A DNA stretch of 64,000 bases from Cryphonectria parasitica EP155 (Eukaryota > Ascomycota > Sordariomycetes > Diaporthales > Cryphonectriaceae). Shown here one piece after another: positions 1-12,626 of the stretch. The translations under genes and the position numbers were made by a program. The stretch is from the NCBI RefSeq assembly GCF_011745365.1, contig NW_024468912.1:4154001-4218000 (forward strand), in the 5' to 3' direction. Every line of letters starts with the position of its first letter. Position 1 is the stretch's first letter. A model generated the notes under the pieces. It was not told the DNA's origin, ran no database searches, and worked only from the letters and a program-made list of their open reading frames with translations.

Positions 1-2185
1 AGGTGTTGGGGTTGAAGTAGCAATACTGCGAATCCTCGTCGTAGACGAACATGCCTGGTTTTTAGGGTTAGTCACGAGCTGATTGGTGACCTGGTGGGGC
101 AGGCCAAGAATGCAAGAAGATGGAGTGAGCTGCTCAACTTACCATGGTCGGGGTTGAAGACCTCCCGGACAAGCAGTAGAAACCACTCCTTCTTTAACCC
201 GCCAGCATCTACGCCCTCTTCGCCTTGGAAGTCAATCCGCAGTCCCTTCTTGATATCTTCCCCACCTGCTCCGATGACCTCGCTGACACTCTTGAGGCTG
301 TCTTCAACCAAGCAGTCGCGCCTCACGCTTAGGGTCAGATATTGTTCGATGGTCCTCCGACTCAGGATGCTGTCAAAGAAGGCGTCTCTCGCCTTGATGT
401 GCATCTGACGTTTAGCATCATGTTCCAGGATTTGTATCTTGGCCCATATGCTGAGCAAAAAAGGAAACTGGCAAAACGAGAACTTGCCCTTCTTTTGTTC
501 CCAGGCTTCAAAGTCAGCCACGAGATCCGAGTCGTCGAGGAGTGTGGCGTAGAAGTCGCTGGTCGGTACTATCTGGCCCCGAGCCTGCACCTGGTCTTTG
601 ACGCTGCTATTCAAGACCTCGTCCTGCGACGACAGCATCGTGGCACCGGGCCGCCGGTGATTACTATTATTTGCTGCAAAAAGAAGACCCAGGACGCGAG
701 CGGCGGCCTTGGTCTGCCAGTCGTCATGATACACAATCTTCTTGGGCGGGTCCCTGGCAGGCTTCTTATTCCTGGATCGTGAAGACTGGCCCAATGCAGC
801 GTGCAAGGATGCAGGTGTTCGCCCAGCGGCCAGCTGCGGGATAAGTCCTGCGGTGACATCTACCTTCGTCTCATACTTCTTTTCGTTCTGACGGATCAAT
901 CTGTACGCCAGAAAGCCGCCGGCGAAATCCTTGAGTTGGACGAAGCGAGACTCGGGAAGTCTGGAGAACCACGACACTAGGTGACTGTGGCATTCCGGCG
1001 GTGTATTAGACAGGAGGCCAAGAATGCGTTTGATGATGGGTGAATGCTGTCCAGAGACTGGCCCGTAGCCGCGCAGAGATCCAGAGGCATGGCCGTTTTG
1101 CGGCTGCATGAAGCGGCCAGCGAAAGTCTCAAAGGACGAGTGCAGGAGAGGATTGGCAGAAATGATGAGGATAAATCGGAGATCCTCAGGGGTCCTGATC
1201 GGCCGCCCAGGCCGTTTGAGGAGGCTTTCGGTGACCTTGAGCAGCGTTTTTCGAAGATGCTCCTGGGCCTGGAGGATTTCCCCCTCCAAGCGCGACAGGT
1301 CGACGGCCGCCGATGGGACGTACGAAGCCGTCGCGGTGAGGTCCTCGTATATCTGTGTCCAGCTTTCTCCTGCATTTATCACTGCATAATACCACGCGTC
1401 CACGTCCGCCCAGTCAATGTTGGGGCTCCTGCTCGAGACAATAGAATGTTCTTCATCGCGGTGTGAAGGCGTTCGGACCGGAATGGCCTCCTCCTTACGG
1501 CCTGTCCACCATAGTCCGTTCTCGGCAAAGTCACCCAGCAAGAGAAGTTTGGCGTCCAGCTCAGGAATCGCAGGGTCTTGGGGAGAGGAATCACGGCGAG
1601 CTGCCGAGGGGCGGCGTTTAGACGTCTGGGGGGCTCGCCGGCTTGGGGCCCTTGGTACCCTCTGCATAAATGATGTGTTTACACAGTGTAGAGGCGGCGC
1701 AAAGCAGTTGATAATGTAGTCCTCCAGCGGCCTGAAGAGCCTCTTCCCCTCAGGATCCACACATGAGTGCTCCTGTTCTGTCGGCGATGGATTCACCAGT
1801 CTTACAGTCGGTCGGGTTTCAGGATATGACGAGGACTGCGACCTCTGTGAAGGGTTGGGGGCAGAGCGTGGAAAATCCAGACAGTCAGTCCCGTACTGAG
1901 CTCCCATCGCTTCCGAGTCCGAAACCTCGATGGTGGGTGTCACAACAGCGGGATCTCCCCCGTTCTGAGAGCTGCTTATCACCCCAGCCCCTGCGCGCCA
2001 ACTGCCCTGACCAGGTCTTGACTGCTCGAAAGATCCCCTTTCCCTGGCATCGATTGATGGTCGCCTAATGCCCAACTGCGAACTCAGGTAGCCCCTCAGG
2101 GAGTCTCGGATGAGGCGTTTCGTGATCTCGAGCGAAATAGGACCTGTTTATTCATTTCTTTTGTTCAGACAAAAATTCCTCCCTG

Positions 2186-2223
<38 letters not shown>

Positions 2224-2992
2224 TCCCCTATTCTACACAATCAACGTGGGTAGACTCACCTTTGGAACTGGCACGGCCGACATCCATGGACGGCGCCGCG
2301 TTTCTTCCCGCCGGGGAGTGGTTCTGCGGATCCCTGGCGCTCTTCAGGTCGACGAGATCGTTGATGGCCACACAGAGGGTGCACTTGAAGACTTTGATTC
2401 CCTTGGGCCACCTCGACAACGCACCGCACGTCATGCAAGTACCCGATGCAAAATCCTTATCCCCCAAAGGCTTTGCAATAGACGGTCCTGGAGGCGGTCC
2501 TGGCGCCTTGGACTTGGAACCTGGACCCAACCCTAACATTTCTGCGTCGGAATCCGAGTCGGAGTCAAAGTCATCCTGTGCGGCGTTCTTGGGGGGTGTC
2601 TTCTTCCTGGGGGCGAACGGGGAGGGAAACGGGTGGCTCATGGACCGGCCGTGGCTCGGTGCCCTAGACGGAGGGCCCGGATGCTGGAGATTCGAGACGG
2701 TCGGGATCAGATCAGACGGTCGTCGAGAATCACCCGCGAAGTTTGAGGTGTGTGCCCGCGCCGGAGGGGCCGGAGGGACGGAGGGGGGAGGGACGCTTGG
2801 TGGAGCAGGGACAGGTTTTCTTCGTGGTATTTTCCTCAGATCAGTGGTAGCCGTCGAAGCGTCGAGCGAGGGACGTGATGGTGGCGGTAACGGAGGATCG
2901 CGCTGTGGTGGACGAGGGATGGCTTCAGGACGGGTGGGCCAAGGGGCAGCCATCGCCGTTGAATCGGGAGGGAGAGATCGTGAGAGAGTCAT
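1..2992 (-). CDS. HUL4: HECT-type E3 ubiquitin ligase, HUL4-like (3' end outside window)
   Basis: Spliced by eye as complement of <1..54, 143..2143 and 2260..2992. The start is the ATG at 2992 (MTLSRSLPP); an upstream TTG-led extension to 3082 is probably 5' UTR. About 929 residues are visible. The N-terminal part is proline-rich and low complexity and ends in a four-cysteine zinc ribbon (CMTC...CTLC, about residues 180-210). A long fungal middle region follows, then the start of a HECT domain (DFQGEEGVDAGGLKKEWF). Exon 54..1 continues it with GMFVYDEDSQYCYFNP, so the catalytic cysteine lobe lies beyond the left edge. Intron 55-142 has a CTAAC branch site. Intron 2144-2259 joins SSK to GPISLEITKRL in frame and carries a long CT tract. 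HECT ligases form a ubiquitin thioester and transfer it to substrates. The HUL4 assignment rests on HECT plus overall architecture; the substrate is unknown. Confidence 0.8.
2186..2218. repeat. (CT)n microsatellite inside a HUL4-like intron
   Basis: An almost perfect CT dinucleotide tract of about 33 bases fills much of the 116-base intron 2144-2259. On the transcribed strand it reads (GA)n. It does not disturb the splice sites. Confidence 0.9.
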
Positions 2993-5138
2993 GGTGTACA
3001 GCCCGCTATCATGGTGGTAGCTGCCTCGGTGCGACTGGCTGGGGCACCATTGGGGTCCGCCTAGGTTGTAGCTTGTGTGCAATGTGGGATTCTGCCAGGC
3101 TCTTGAAAGTGTGTTGAGGTAGGAGAGACTATTAGGTACTCCGGAAGGGCTTGTCCAAATGATAGATGGATAGATGAATGGGTACGCGAGTGGGTAGCTG
3201 CTTCCGGTGACTTGGTGGGTGGACCCTCAGGGAGGAGACAGCGATGACGCAGGTGAGGACCCGTCAAACAGCTTGTTGCTGATGCCCAAAGCCCAGACCC
3301 CTTGTCCACGGGGCGTGAGACAAGAACAGGCCGGCACGTCAACCAGAGGAGGACGCTGGGTGGCGGGTCCAAGGCCTACGAGGCTGGCGGGGAGCCAAGG
3401 TCGCACATCAATATGGTGTTGATGTTGTTTTCCAGAAGAAAAGAAGGGGGGCGGGCGGGCAGGTCGTTCGTTGCTTGTGCAGCTTGTCGGAGTAGGTCAA
3501 CCCTCTTTCTATCCTCTCCTTCTCACTAGCTATAAGAAAGGGGGGAGAAAACACGTCTATAGTTGACGCAAGGGAAGACAGATGATCATCGACTCATCAG
3601 TTTAGGACCGATGTCTGCTCTGAGGCCAAGACATGCACCGCATGTGGAAGGGAGGACTGCGGCTGCTGCTGCTGGATACTCTCTTCTCACGCAGACTGTA
3701 GAGTCTCAAGGATCGAGAGAAGATCGGTCCGAGAATAAAGAACGGAGTCGCGTGCCACAAAAGCTGAGCAAGTGATGCTAGCTCGACAGAAGGTGAGTTG
3801 AGTCGGTGACAAAGGGCCTAGACAGATGTCGAAACGAAAATGGCCCATTTACCATTTGAAAATGATGAACCCATCCGTCCCTGGCTGGCTGCAGGCCCTT
3901 ATTAAGGGTCGCAACCAATCTGGCCCTACAGTCCTTGTCACTGCCGGTCCCGTGCAGCATGGCCCCTGGTCCTCCCCATACTCACTAATACGCTTTCAGT
4001 TTGACCCGCTGGAGATGCAGATGGCCAGGGAAATGAGCCAAAAACTCCAGGGTGTGGGTACAGAGATACAAGTGCCACACCACAACACACGCTACCATGG
4101 GGATGTATGACGAGCAGGTAATCACTATGTAAATAACCTTGAAACCAATTTGATACTATGGTATACCTATCATGGCCATTATCTGTCCATTATCTTGAGA
4201 CCGTAGTGCAAGGACGCACACGACAACGACTGTCGCTGATTTTCGTTACTACAGCATAGAAAGGGTACCAGCTAGCACCTGGCGTGGCTGCTAAGTATGA
4301 TCGCGTGTTATTTGTGTAGGGCTGAGAAGAGCAAGGCTGTAGTAGTAGTAGTAGCCCGGCCTTGTCAGGGCTGAGCACCCCCTCCAGCAGCGTAGTAAGC
4401 TGAGGCTGCTTGCGGCCGCTCATCTGTCCAAGCATGAAGGGGGGCGCCTTACTCATCGCCCACTTACTTAGTTGGTCCAAAACCGTATAGAGAAAAGTCT
4501 TATACTTACGATTGAAGAGAAAACAAGAGTCAAATTTGTTCATCACGAGCATTTGAACAGCGTTTCTTCGAATTTAAGTTTGGTGTCCAATTTGATGGAA
4601 ATCTACCATTTTCAGGCCCAGATTGCGATTCTGGTTCCGGATTGGGTCACGACATTGCAAAATCTCAAATCAATTTCAATTTGAAGCATCATATTGCCCC
4701 TCCCCCCTATCCCCTCTTGTTTACCTTGTTCTAATTTCTTCATTTTCATTTCCATCTCCCCAAATTTCTTCTTGTTCCATCCTCCGAGGCATTTTCACCA
4801 TGTCGGCTGCCTCTGGGTGTCAGTGTTCAGAGCCACTCGCTTAAACCCCACAAAGCCCTTCGTAATCCATGCCGACGATCTTGAATCCTGCTCACAGAGC
4901 AGCGCCTCAGAGAGGACAGACCATGTCTGGGTAACGGGGTCTTGGGGAATCTCAACAATCTCTGCGCCGCTCGCCTAGCAATGATGCACTCAGTCACCCA
5001 TCAACCGTTACGAAACTGGGGCCAAGGTTTCAAAAGAGGTCTTGCAATTCATCAATCATGAGCAATAGTCCTCATTTTCAAGATATGCTTTATTTCTTCT
5101 AAACACTCACCTCCAGGGCTGTTCCTCCACATCTACTC
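2993..5138. other. Intergenic region upstream of HUL4-like gene
   Basis: No protein with recognisable features was found on either strand. The part next to 2992 is presumably the promoter and 5' UTR of the HUL4-like gene. A short (TAG)n run lies near 4341-4355. Small open frames at 3.2-5.0 kb lack family-like sequence or splice continuity. Confidence 0.5.
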
Positions 5139-6050
5139 TCAACCCGTTAGCGCAGCAAACTGCTCCGTCACCTCGAGCTCGGAGTCAATGTACTGCAACG
5201 TATCATTCATCCAGCTCTGCGCCTCCGTGCCCCGCCCAATCAGCCTGGCCTTCGTTCCCGGTGCGACCTTGACGCCCGTGAACGTAATGTCCATCGTGCA
5301 CTCACACGCTCCGCGCACAATAATTAGCCCGCCCCGGAGCCGCGCTGCCACGACCCCATCCCCTTTCCCATTCCCATTCCCATTCCCATTCCCATCCACC
5401 ACGACGACCTCAAACATGGACACCCCGTGGTCGATCTCTAGCGGGCTCGGGTTCTCCACGCGCACCGTATTCTGCCCGCCCCCTGTCCTAACCAAGCTAA
5501 CCTTCGGCCCGCCCATGCCCTTAATCAACAATTCCTTGCTGTACACAATGTTGCTGTTGACCTGAAATCCCATGATCTTGGTCGTGATGCGGCAGTCTCC
5601 GTTGTCCAGCGTCAGGCGCAGCTCCTCGTCCCATGTTAGCGCTTTCACGAAAGCGCGGAACGCCTTTTGGTCCGTGATGGCCACCTCCTGCTCAGCGCAG
5701 ACGATATCCGTGCCGCTAGGCGAGGTGACCACCTCGGGCAGCTGCAGCTTGCCCCAGGCGACGCCGCCGAAGACGAGGTCGACAACCATGGGAGACATGG
5801 TGGCAGAAGTGGGGCCAGTGCCAGTTACGCGGTTCACTAGGGACATGGTAAGGGAGCTTTTTGCGGGGGGAGATTTGAAGGTAGTGGAGAGAATCAGTAT
5901 ATATTGTCGTAGTACATATGTAGGAGGTTTGAATGTGATTTGTGTGTTTGAGAGTAACGATAAGACTTACTCGGGAGTGGCCTTTTTGATGTTGATATGC
6001 TCAACAGTCACGGTGGACCGGTTCACGACCATTGACACTATCGTATCCAT
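5139..6050 (-). CDS. DUF3712 domain protein, short form
   Basis: Spliced as complement of 5139..5856 and 5971..6050, joining ATPD to SLTMSLVNRV across a 114-base GTAAGT...AAAAG intron; about 265 residues. The sequence reads as one DUF3712 (LEA-like, fungus-specific) domain: an opening VVNRSTVTVEHINIKKATPD strand, then the middle region with VAITDQKAFRAFVKAL and FKV-like beta segments. Most DUF3712 proteins have an N-terminal transmembrane anchor; none is seen here, so this is either a soluble short form or an upstream exon was missed (a possible AG acceptor directly precedes the ATG at 6050). About residue 175 it carries a GN dipeptide run encoded by a CCCATT hexamer repeat. The function of the family is unknown. 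Confidence 0.75.
5364..5394. repeat. Coding hexamer repeat (CCCATT)n
   Basis: About five tandem copies of the hexamer CCCATT lie in frame inside the DUF3712 gene and encode Gly-Asn dipeptides on the minus strand. Because the unit is six bases, slippage changes the length by two residues and never shifts the frame. Confidence 0.9.
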
Positions 6051-6947
6051 CTTGGCAGTAATGAGATGAGTCGTGAATGATCCAACACAACACGGCTTCG
6101 AATTCAAACACCAAGACAATATGATGCTAAATTATCAGAGGGGGACGTGGCAGGATTATGCGTCAAGTAAATGAATATGAATCCAAACAAACCAAAATCG
6201 TTACCTGCAGACCAGGAAGAAGGAGGGGACGACCGTGCACTTATAGTTGTCCATTACATTCAAGAGAAGTTGCAACCGCCCCCCTTCCTTTAACACACAC
6301 ATTTATGCATAGCTTACTTAAGGTTTTGTGAGAGCCACATGCATGATTGGCCGGTAGCCGTGGTACTATACTATAGTATGTTCCCCTTCTCCAAGCAGTC
6401 TAAGTAACCCCAAGCTGGCGGGAGACATGTGCTTGGGGATAGATTGGCATAATCGTGCCCGTGAGCCTCGGCAAAAGCAAGAAGCAGCACTAACTATTGC
6501 TGTGGAGGCCACCTCAGGCAGCAGCATGGACTGAACATTCAGTCCAAGGTGAGACCTACCCTTTCCCCTTCCCCAAACAGTCTCCTACAAGCGTGGGGGG
6601 CCGGAAACATTCATGCGCCGACCTTACTCCAAGAAGCAGTCGATGCGACTTGAAATGCATCTTACGGCGTGGTGACAAGCAATCTGGTGGTGCCAAAGGA
6701 AACGATCACTTCTCACATACACTACTCATCATATCATGTGAGGAGAATGAAGGCATCTGTTTGGGTCCCAAGATGGTGGTAGCAGGTGGGACTGCTTGCT
6801 GATTTTATTCTTTTCTCGCTTAAACACCAATCAACTTTTCCTAAACCGAAATCCTCTCTCATATCAAACCGTAAGTCGTCGTCAGCAGTCATGTCCAAAG
6901 CGGGCCAACAAAGCCCCGATTCGCATACTATGTAGGTCTCCTTTTTT
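6051..6947. other. Intergenic region between DUF3712 and polyol dehydrogenase genes
   Basis: No coding signal was found. It contains the 5' flank of the DUF3712 gene and the 3' flank of the dehydrogenase. A short partial duplication is visible: pyrimidine-rich segments near 6380-6440 and 6555-6610 share CCCCTTC...CAAgCAGTCT-like sequence. Confidence 0.45.
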
Positions 6948-8466
6948 TTAATCATCAAAGACAATAGCAGCTTTGATGGCACTCTTGTTCTTGATGGAGT
7001 CCAGGGCTTCCTGGAACTGCTCTAGCTTGAATGTCTTGTTGACGATGCCCTTGGTCTTGATCTTGCCGCTGTCGAGGTAGGCGACGGTCGCAGGGAACAT
7101 GAAGGTCTCGGAGAAGGAGCCGATGATGCGGATCTCGTCGCCAAAGATCTTGGCGGGCGGCCACGAGACACGGTCAGCGTGGGCATACACACCGTAGACG
7201 ACGAGGGTGCCGCCGCGGCGGACATAGTGAATGGCGTCCTCGAGAAGCTTGACGGAGCCGGTGGCCTCGATGACCACGTCGAATCCGTACTTGTTCTCGG
7301 CCTTGATCTGGTCGAACTGGGGCTTGGGGTCGGAGCGGGACAGCTCGACGTAGTGATCGGCCGCGTCGAGGCTCTTGGCGAGCTCCATCTTCAGGCCGCC
7401 GGGCGCAGCGATGGTGACGCTGCAGCCTCCGTTCTGGCGCAGCAGCTGCGCGAGCATCAGACCAGTGGGGCCGGCTCCGAACATGAGCACCGAGGAACCC
7501 AGGCGGGGGCGGATCTTGTCCAGGCCGTGACAGGCGCAGGAAGCGGGCTCGATCAGCGTGGCATCGACGTCGCTCAGGTTGTTGATCTTGAAGATCTGGT
7601 GCTGCGGGTATGCGCAGTACTCGGCGAAGCCACCAGGCAGGGTGGTACCGTGGCCGCTCCACTATTGATTCATGCAAGAGGGATGGGGTTAGCTGCTTGC
7701 GTCTGTAGCATCAGGCTGTTCTCTCTCTAGGAGGGATGGAAAAGTTCGTCTTACGTTCTCGCACAGCAGTGATTCGCCACGACGGCAGTAGAAGCAGTGA
7801 CCGCACAACTCTGAGTTGTCAGCTGCCACACGGTCACCGATCTCGAAGTCCTTGACATTCTGTATGTTCTCGTTTAGAAATGTGATAGTCTTCAGAAGCT
7901 CCTATTTATTTCCTCGACGTGCACGAACCTTGCCTTTGGCGGCGATCACGCCCACAGTCTCGTGGCCGGGGATCAAGGGGAACTTGGCAATGAACTCTCC
8001 CTCGTGGATGTGCTGAAATTTGCGCTTCAGTCAGCCTTTGATCTCTGGAGGGAACAGTCCCGATACTCGAGAGCAGCATACCAAATCTAGGAACGGCGAA
8101 GAGGAAGAGGTCAGCACATGGACTTGGACAAGAACAAGGTAGTCTGGTGTTCCTTCTCATCAAAACCCGGAAGGGCAGATTCTTACCAGTTCCGCACACA
8201 CCACACGCCTTCACCTTGACGAGGATGTCATCGTCTCTGAGCTCAGGAAGAGGAGTCTGGATGATGGAGAACTTTGTAGGCTCTGAGTATCTGGCGGGCG
8301 AATATTGGTGTTAGCCGATATTCGGGATCGAGTTTCTTAAAGTCAAGGCTAATTCCTCGCCGTGACAAGCCCCGAGAAGTAGATGAGATGATGAGCCCCT
8401 TGGAGCTGGACATGGCGTGGCATTCACTCACTGCAGCGCCTTCATGGTCTTGGGGAGGTTCGCCAT
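6948..8466 (-). CDS. Zinc-dependent polyol dehydrogenase (D-arabinitol dehydrogenase type)
   Basis: Six exons, complement of 6948..7661, about 7756..7859, 7929..8012, 8082..8086, 8187..8290 and 8432..8466, giving 348 residues. This is a medium-chain dehydrogenase that oxidises a sugar alcohol with NAD(P)+. Catalytic-zinc residues are C44 (CGTD), H65 and E66 (PGHE), with E149 nearby. Structural-zinc cysteines are C95, C98, C101 and C109. The Rossmann motif GAGPTG is at 173-178. The protein resembles fungal D-arabinitol dehydrogenases, but the substrate cannot be fixed from sequence; sorbitol or xylitol are alternatives. Exon 3 is only five bases (ATTTG) and supplies the Asp-Leu of CGTDLHIHEG. 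The donor of exon 5 may be off by one base. Intact; length is normal for the family. Confidence 0.88.
8082..8086 (-). other. 5-nt microexon of the polyol dehydrogenase
   Basis: On the minus strand CTAG precedes and GTATGC follows the five bases ATTTG. The upstream exon ends ...GGA ACT G and the downstream exon begins CAC ATC CAC. Inclusion restores G-T-D-L-H-I-H, including the invariant Asp after the zinc-binding Cys. Skipping would shift the frame. Confidence 0.85.
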
Positions 8467-11400
8467 TTTGACTTGGAAGGATAGATGTTTAGTGCTATAC
8501 AATAGGACGAGCTCAGGTGTGGTAGGGAAAGTTTGGTAGAGAGAACAGTGGATGATGGATCTGCTGGTGATAGAGTGAGAAGAAAAAAGGAGGGGAAGTC
8601 GAGCAGAAACATGTCAGCAGGAGCAGGAGACACAACTATATTTATTTGGCTGCATATTCCAAAACGATGCTGTTCTTTGATTCCATGTAGTTCCTCCCCT
8701 CTTTCCTTGGGGCAGCCCCCTCTGGAGCTCCGATTTTTCATCCCAACGGCCCACTAGCCGCCAGTATTATGTACTATGTAGGGTGCAGTATTCGATGCAG
8801 CTTTCACCATGTACGACGTATGCAAATGTCAGTCGTTTTGGAAAAGCTGATCGATCACCAGGGATCGGTTGAGCATCGGTTGGGGTGTGGGCTGTCGCGG
8901 GAGAAATGGCGGGGCATGTCTCCGTCATGCTGCAGGCTATGTACCCCACCTCAGCATGCCCGTTCCACAGGCCACCAGGAGGACTGTGACCCCACCCTCA
9001 ACAGCTTCTGTTCGGCCTGCGGGAGCTATGGTAGCGTGGTGGGTCTGCATTGACTTCTTCTGTCTTCGAGACCCCTTCCCTGGACGTTATGCAGCTATCC
9101 TGCAACTGTCACCTGTTCTTGGAAAGAGGTTGCTTCGTATTGTTGACCTTACAATGTGGCGGTCTGGACTTGAGCCACGAATGAATCTTTTGGACGCTGT
9201 AGCTGTGATCAACCAGCCACTGAATTAGGGATGAGATTCCTTCCAATGGCGATGGGTACTGAAGTAAGAAATCGTCCAGGTCTTCACAGCAACGTGCTGT
9301 TCAACCCCCCTGCTGAGAAAACTCCACCACTTTTGAGAAGCAAGGCTTCAGTCTCCGAAAGCATAACATGAATTATAATGCGCAATAGTCTGAGGGTGCA
9401 AGTCTGGATCAGATTTTGGCCATAAACGATAGATGAACTGGCCCTGCTGTTTCACTGATTGACCCTCGAGCCTCGATCAATGCGATAAATCCAGGCATCT
9501 TGATAATAATTTTATAACACACATGCGCATGCACCTGTAGGCCCAGGTCCCACAAATACAACAGGTTCATATATTACTCAATCACTAGGTGTGACAGGCC
9601 GCCTGCCAGGTAGGACCGCCGCCTCCGGTACAGTGGCGAGCGCTCAGAGTGCAGCATACGTGCCAGGAGGACGGGCGAGACCGTCTCGATGTGACGCGTG
9701 ATTCTCTTGTACGCCTCCCCCTCGAGTTTCCCTGCTGTGTCGTCACCTGATTTACCCGATTATCCGTAAGAACGTTGTCGTGAGACGGACACATTTTTAA
9801 CCAAGAACTTTCGCCCCACGTGTGCTGTAGGACTTCTTCTTATCTAGCCTGGCTAGGTTAGAGGATACGCTGAACTGCGATGATCGACGCTCCAGCGTGC
9901 CGTCGCATCAGTAATTGAGGTCGGCATTCACAGGGACGATCATCGTCCTCGCCGGGAGGAAGAGCGCCCTGGTTCCGCTCCGTCAGAGGCTGGGCCGCCT
10001 TCTCACCTACGAACTTGGACGTGAGCACAGGCGTGTATAGGCACATCGTCTCGTACATGACGGCTAGGCAGCGGTTGAGGGTCCGATTAGGATGACTCTT
10101 TCGACATGTGCTGGCCCGAGACGTTGTAAATCTCCTTGCCAATCCAACCCCGGACAGCTGGTTTAGCGGCCAGAAAAGTATATGGCAAATGTATAAGTCT
10201 GAGCGGTGGTGGTGTTGTAGCAAGAAGTCTAAGACTCAATCTGTTAGTGTAATATTTACCCGAGACCTGCTAGCAACCCATTCCTGCAGTAGTTATGTCT
10301 AGTGAAGCTGTTGTTGCTGAGCCCCAAGGCGAAGGGCCGTCGGATAACTGACAGATCTTGCGGGCTGCATTGTGATTTTCGAAAACTCAGACAACCTCTA
10401 GAACGGGAGATCGTACCAAATGTGAGCAGCAGAGCGGCCCAGGGTTGCTAAGTAGACAGCCATCCTGTGAGTTCACTACCATTACAAAAAGGTGAAAGGA
10501 AGAAGAGTGGAGTGCATCATAGTAATCAAGGACTAATTGAGAAAGCCGTCAGCAAGAGGAAAGGCTCAATGTTTCGTGTGTACAAGAGTGACTGAGCGAA
10601 GGACTATGGGAAGGGAGCAAAACTTCAGAGGTTGGAGAACAGCTGAGATAAAGATGCCCAAAGTGCGGAGGATAGTGATACACCGTGGGTCAGCACGGTC
10701 AAGAACGCACTTATATGTAAAAACTGGAGGTCACTGCAGTATGCAGTGTAAAAACACTGGTAGCTGTTCCTTTCAGTGGTGTATTTTGTCTTGCGTTTGT
10801 ATGCAGTTCAACCGTTACATATGTCTTCTATACGCCCGCGCTATCTGCAGGTTGTCTGTGGGGCGTACGGAAGCAAAGATTTGCCCCGAGGAAGCATTGA
10901 TCATTGGAATCTGCATAATCGTGTTGCGCTTCCGTTGGTTTGGTACTGGGTAGGTTAAGAGACCTACATCTTGCAATATTGTGACGTGTTGCAGACATCT
11001 TATGAGGGGGGCTCGCTTGAACCTCCTCCTATCTTTCTGCGTCTTCCTTTGGTGGCCATTGGTAGCTGCCTGGATCCTGTGCCTGACGGCAGATCTCTTG
11101 CTACCCCTTCTATCAAGGGTGGTTCTCTCCTGTAAGTCTAGGTAGGCGGACTTCATTAGCAGTTGTGGCATGGACGCTTGCCTGGAAGAATTGCTTCGGA
11201 CCCATTAATTCATCCCTCATTATAACCTACTGGGGATTAGGCTATTCGAGGTATATCGGACATCAAAGGCCCCTTCAGGTGATCTGCTCCAAGCACAAAC
11301 CATGTCCAGCCTATCGGAAGCTAAATCGCGTCACGTTTTGGACAGGATACAAGTGTGTACGGAGAGACACAATGGTATAAGTGCGGACGGGAAACCAAGA

Positions 11401-11689
11401 GGTATTTTTTTCTTCGAAAAGTCGTCAGGATTTTTTTTGATTCGTCCATCACTGCAATATTGCATCCGAAACCCAGCGTGGCAGATGAATCCCTTGATGC
11501 TATGTTTTTCCGAGGAGATCTAACCTCCTAACTCCGAAAGCAAACACCCGTCCACGCCTCACCCATCCCAAAGTTGGCGTGTGGTTTCTCGATTGATCCA
11601 TTGTTGACCCTATCCATGTCTGGAGTAGACGTCCGGGCCAAAGAGCGTCCATGCAGATTCCTTTCCCCTTCCCATAGATCAGAGTCGAC
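8467..11689. other. Gene-poor intergenic region (3.2 kb)
   Basis: No coding region could be supported. The right part of 8467-8760 is probably the promoter of the dehydrogenase. Open frames near 8.87-9.23, 9.86-10.22 and 10.5-11.2 kb have no recognisable motifs and no consistent splicing partner. No tRNA-like cloverleaf with a TTCGA arm was noticed. Confidence 0.5.
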
Positions 11690-12626
11690 TTAAGATGGGG
11701 GAGCACCACGGCCACGGCCGAATCCACCACGGCTAGCAAATAAGTCAGTATGACATGTCCAGAATCGCCACGTCTAGTCCGTTTGTCGTCAAAGGGTCTG
11801 GCTTACAACTGAGGGTTGAACTCGCCAGGGGCACCACCCTCCTTGCCCTCACCAGCATCGCGGCGGCGGTAGCCGCCCTCACGGTCACCACGGTCGCCAC
11901 GGCCACGACCAAAAGGTCGGCGGCGCTCCTCTTCTCCGAGCATGCCACGAGGAGGAGCGTGAGAGCGCTGCTGCTTGATGTGGGTGGCAGGAACGATCTC
12001 GGCGGGGAGGTGGAGCCACTCGCGCAGGTAGTCGAGACCCTCGGGGGTCAGGGTGTAGTAGTCTATAATAAAAAAAACACCATCAGTCTCGGTTTGGTGA
12101 TCATCGTCGGAGTCGTCGATTCGTGTGCCATCTCTGGCCTTCCGTCAATAGGTTGGGGTTTGTCACGCACAGTATTGCCAAGAGAACTGAGTCTTGACGT
12201 AGCCACGGCTGTTCAGAGACTGCATAGCCTTGATGACATACAGGTTCTTGACGGGAATCTCGGGGTGCTCAGGAAGGTTGTAGCTGGACAGAGCATTCAG
12301 TCAGTCAAAGGTTCCCATGCCCCGCCCAATACCTGCTCTCCCCCAATGATGCTTACTCCTTCTGGGCCACGAGAACTCCCTCACGGAAGAGAGCCTGTTA
12401 TCGACATAAAACCATCAGCCATTCGCTCGTTTTTGAATCTTGCAGTATTCAGCTCCAATTCGTCGAGGTCCCTCCGAGTGGGGTTTGCATCGTGAAGTTG
12501 CAGATTGATCATCTCGCGGACGTCGACCTTTCCGGAAGGACCTCTTCGAATGTTCGATTGGGCGTCTGCAGATGATAATTCTCATACCTCGTGGATCGCC
12601 TTGCGGTCGGCCTTAGGAATAAGCAT
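11690..12626 (-). CDS. RPS10: 40S ribosomal protein eS10 (RPS10)
   Basis: Five exons, complement of 11690..11732, 11807..12062, 12171..12283, 12357..12394 and 12588..12626, giving 162 residues. The N-terminus MLIPKADRKAIHE and the core YNLPEHPEIPVKNLYVIKAM...GYVKTQFSWQYYYTLTPEGL are diagnostic of the eS10 plectin/S10 domain. The C-terminal tail is basic and RG-rich (RRRPFGRGRGDRGDR, ending GGFGRGRGAPPS). It is a structural protein of the small ribosomal subunit beak. Many short introns near the 5' end are usual for fungal ribosomal protein genes. It is divergently arranged with SDE2; the ATG codons are 366 bases apart. Confidence 0.93.

Noticed and set aside
4623..4978. Possible small gene at 4.6-5.0 kb
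   Set aside because: Overlapping short frames without a family match or convincing splice partners.
9858..10223. Open frame of 121 codons on the minus strand
   Set aside because: No recognisable motif, no promoter or splice context; could be a gene relic but cannot be supported.
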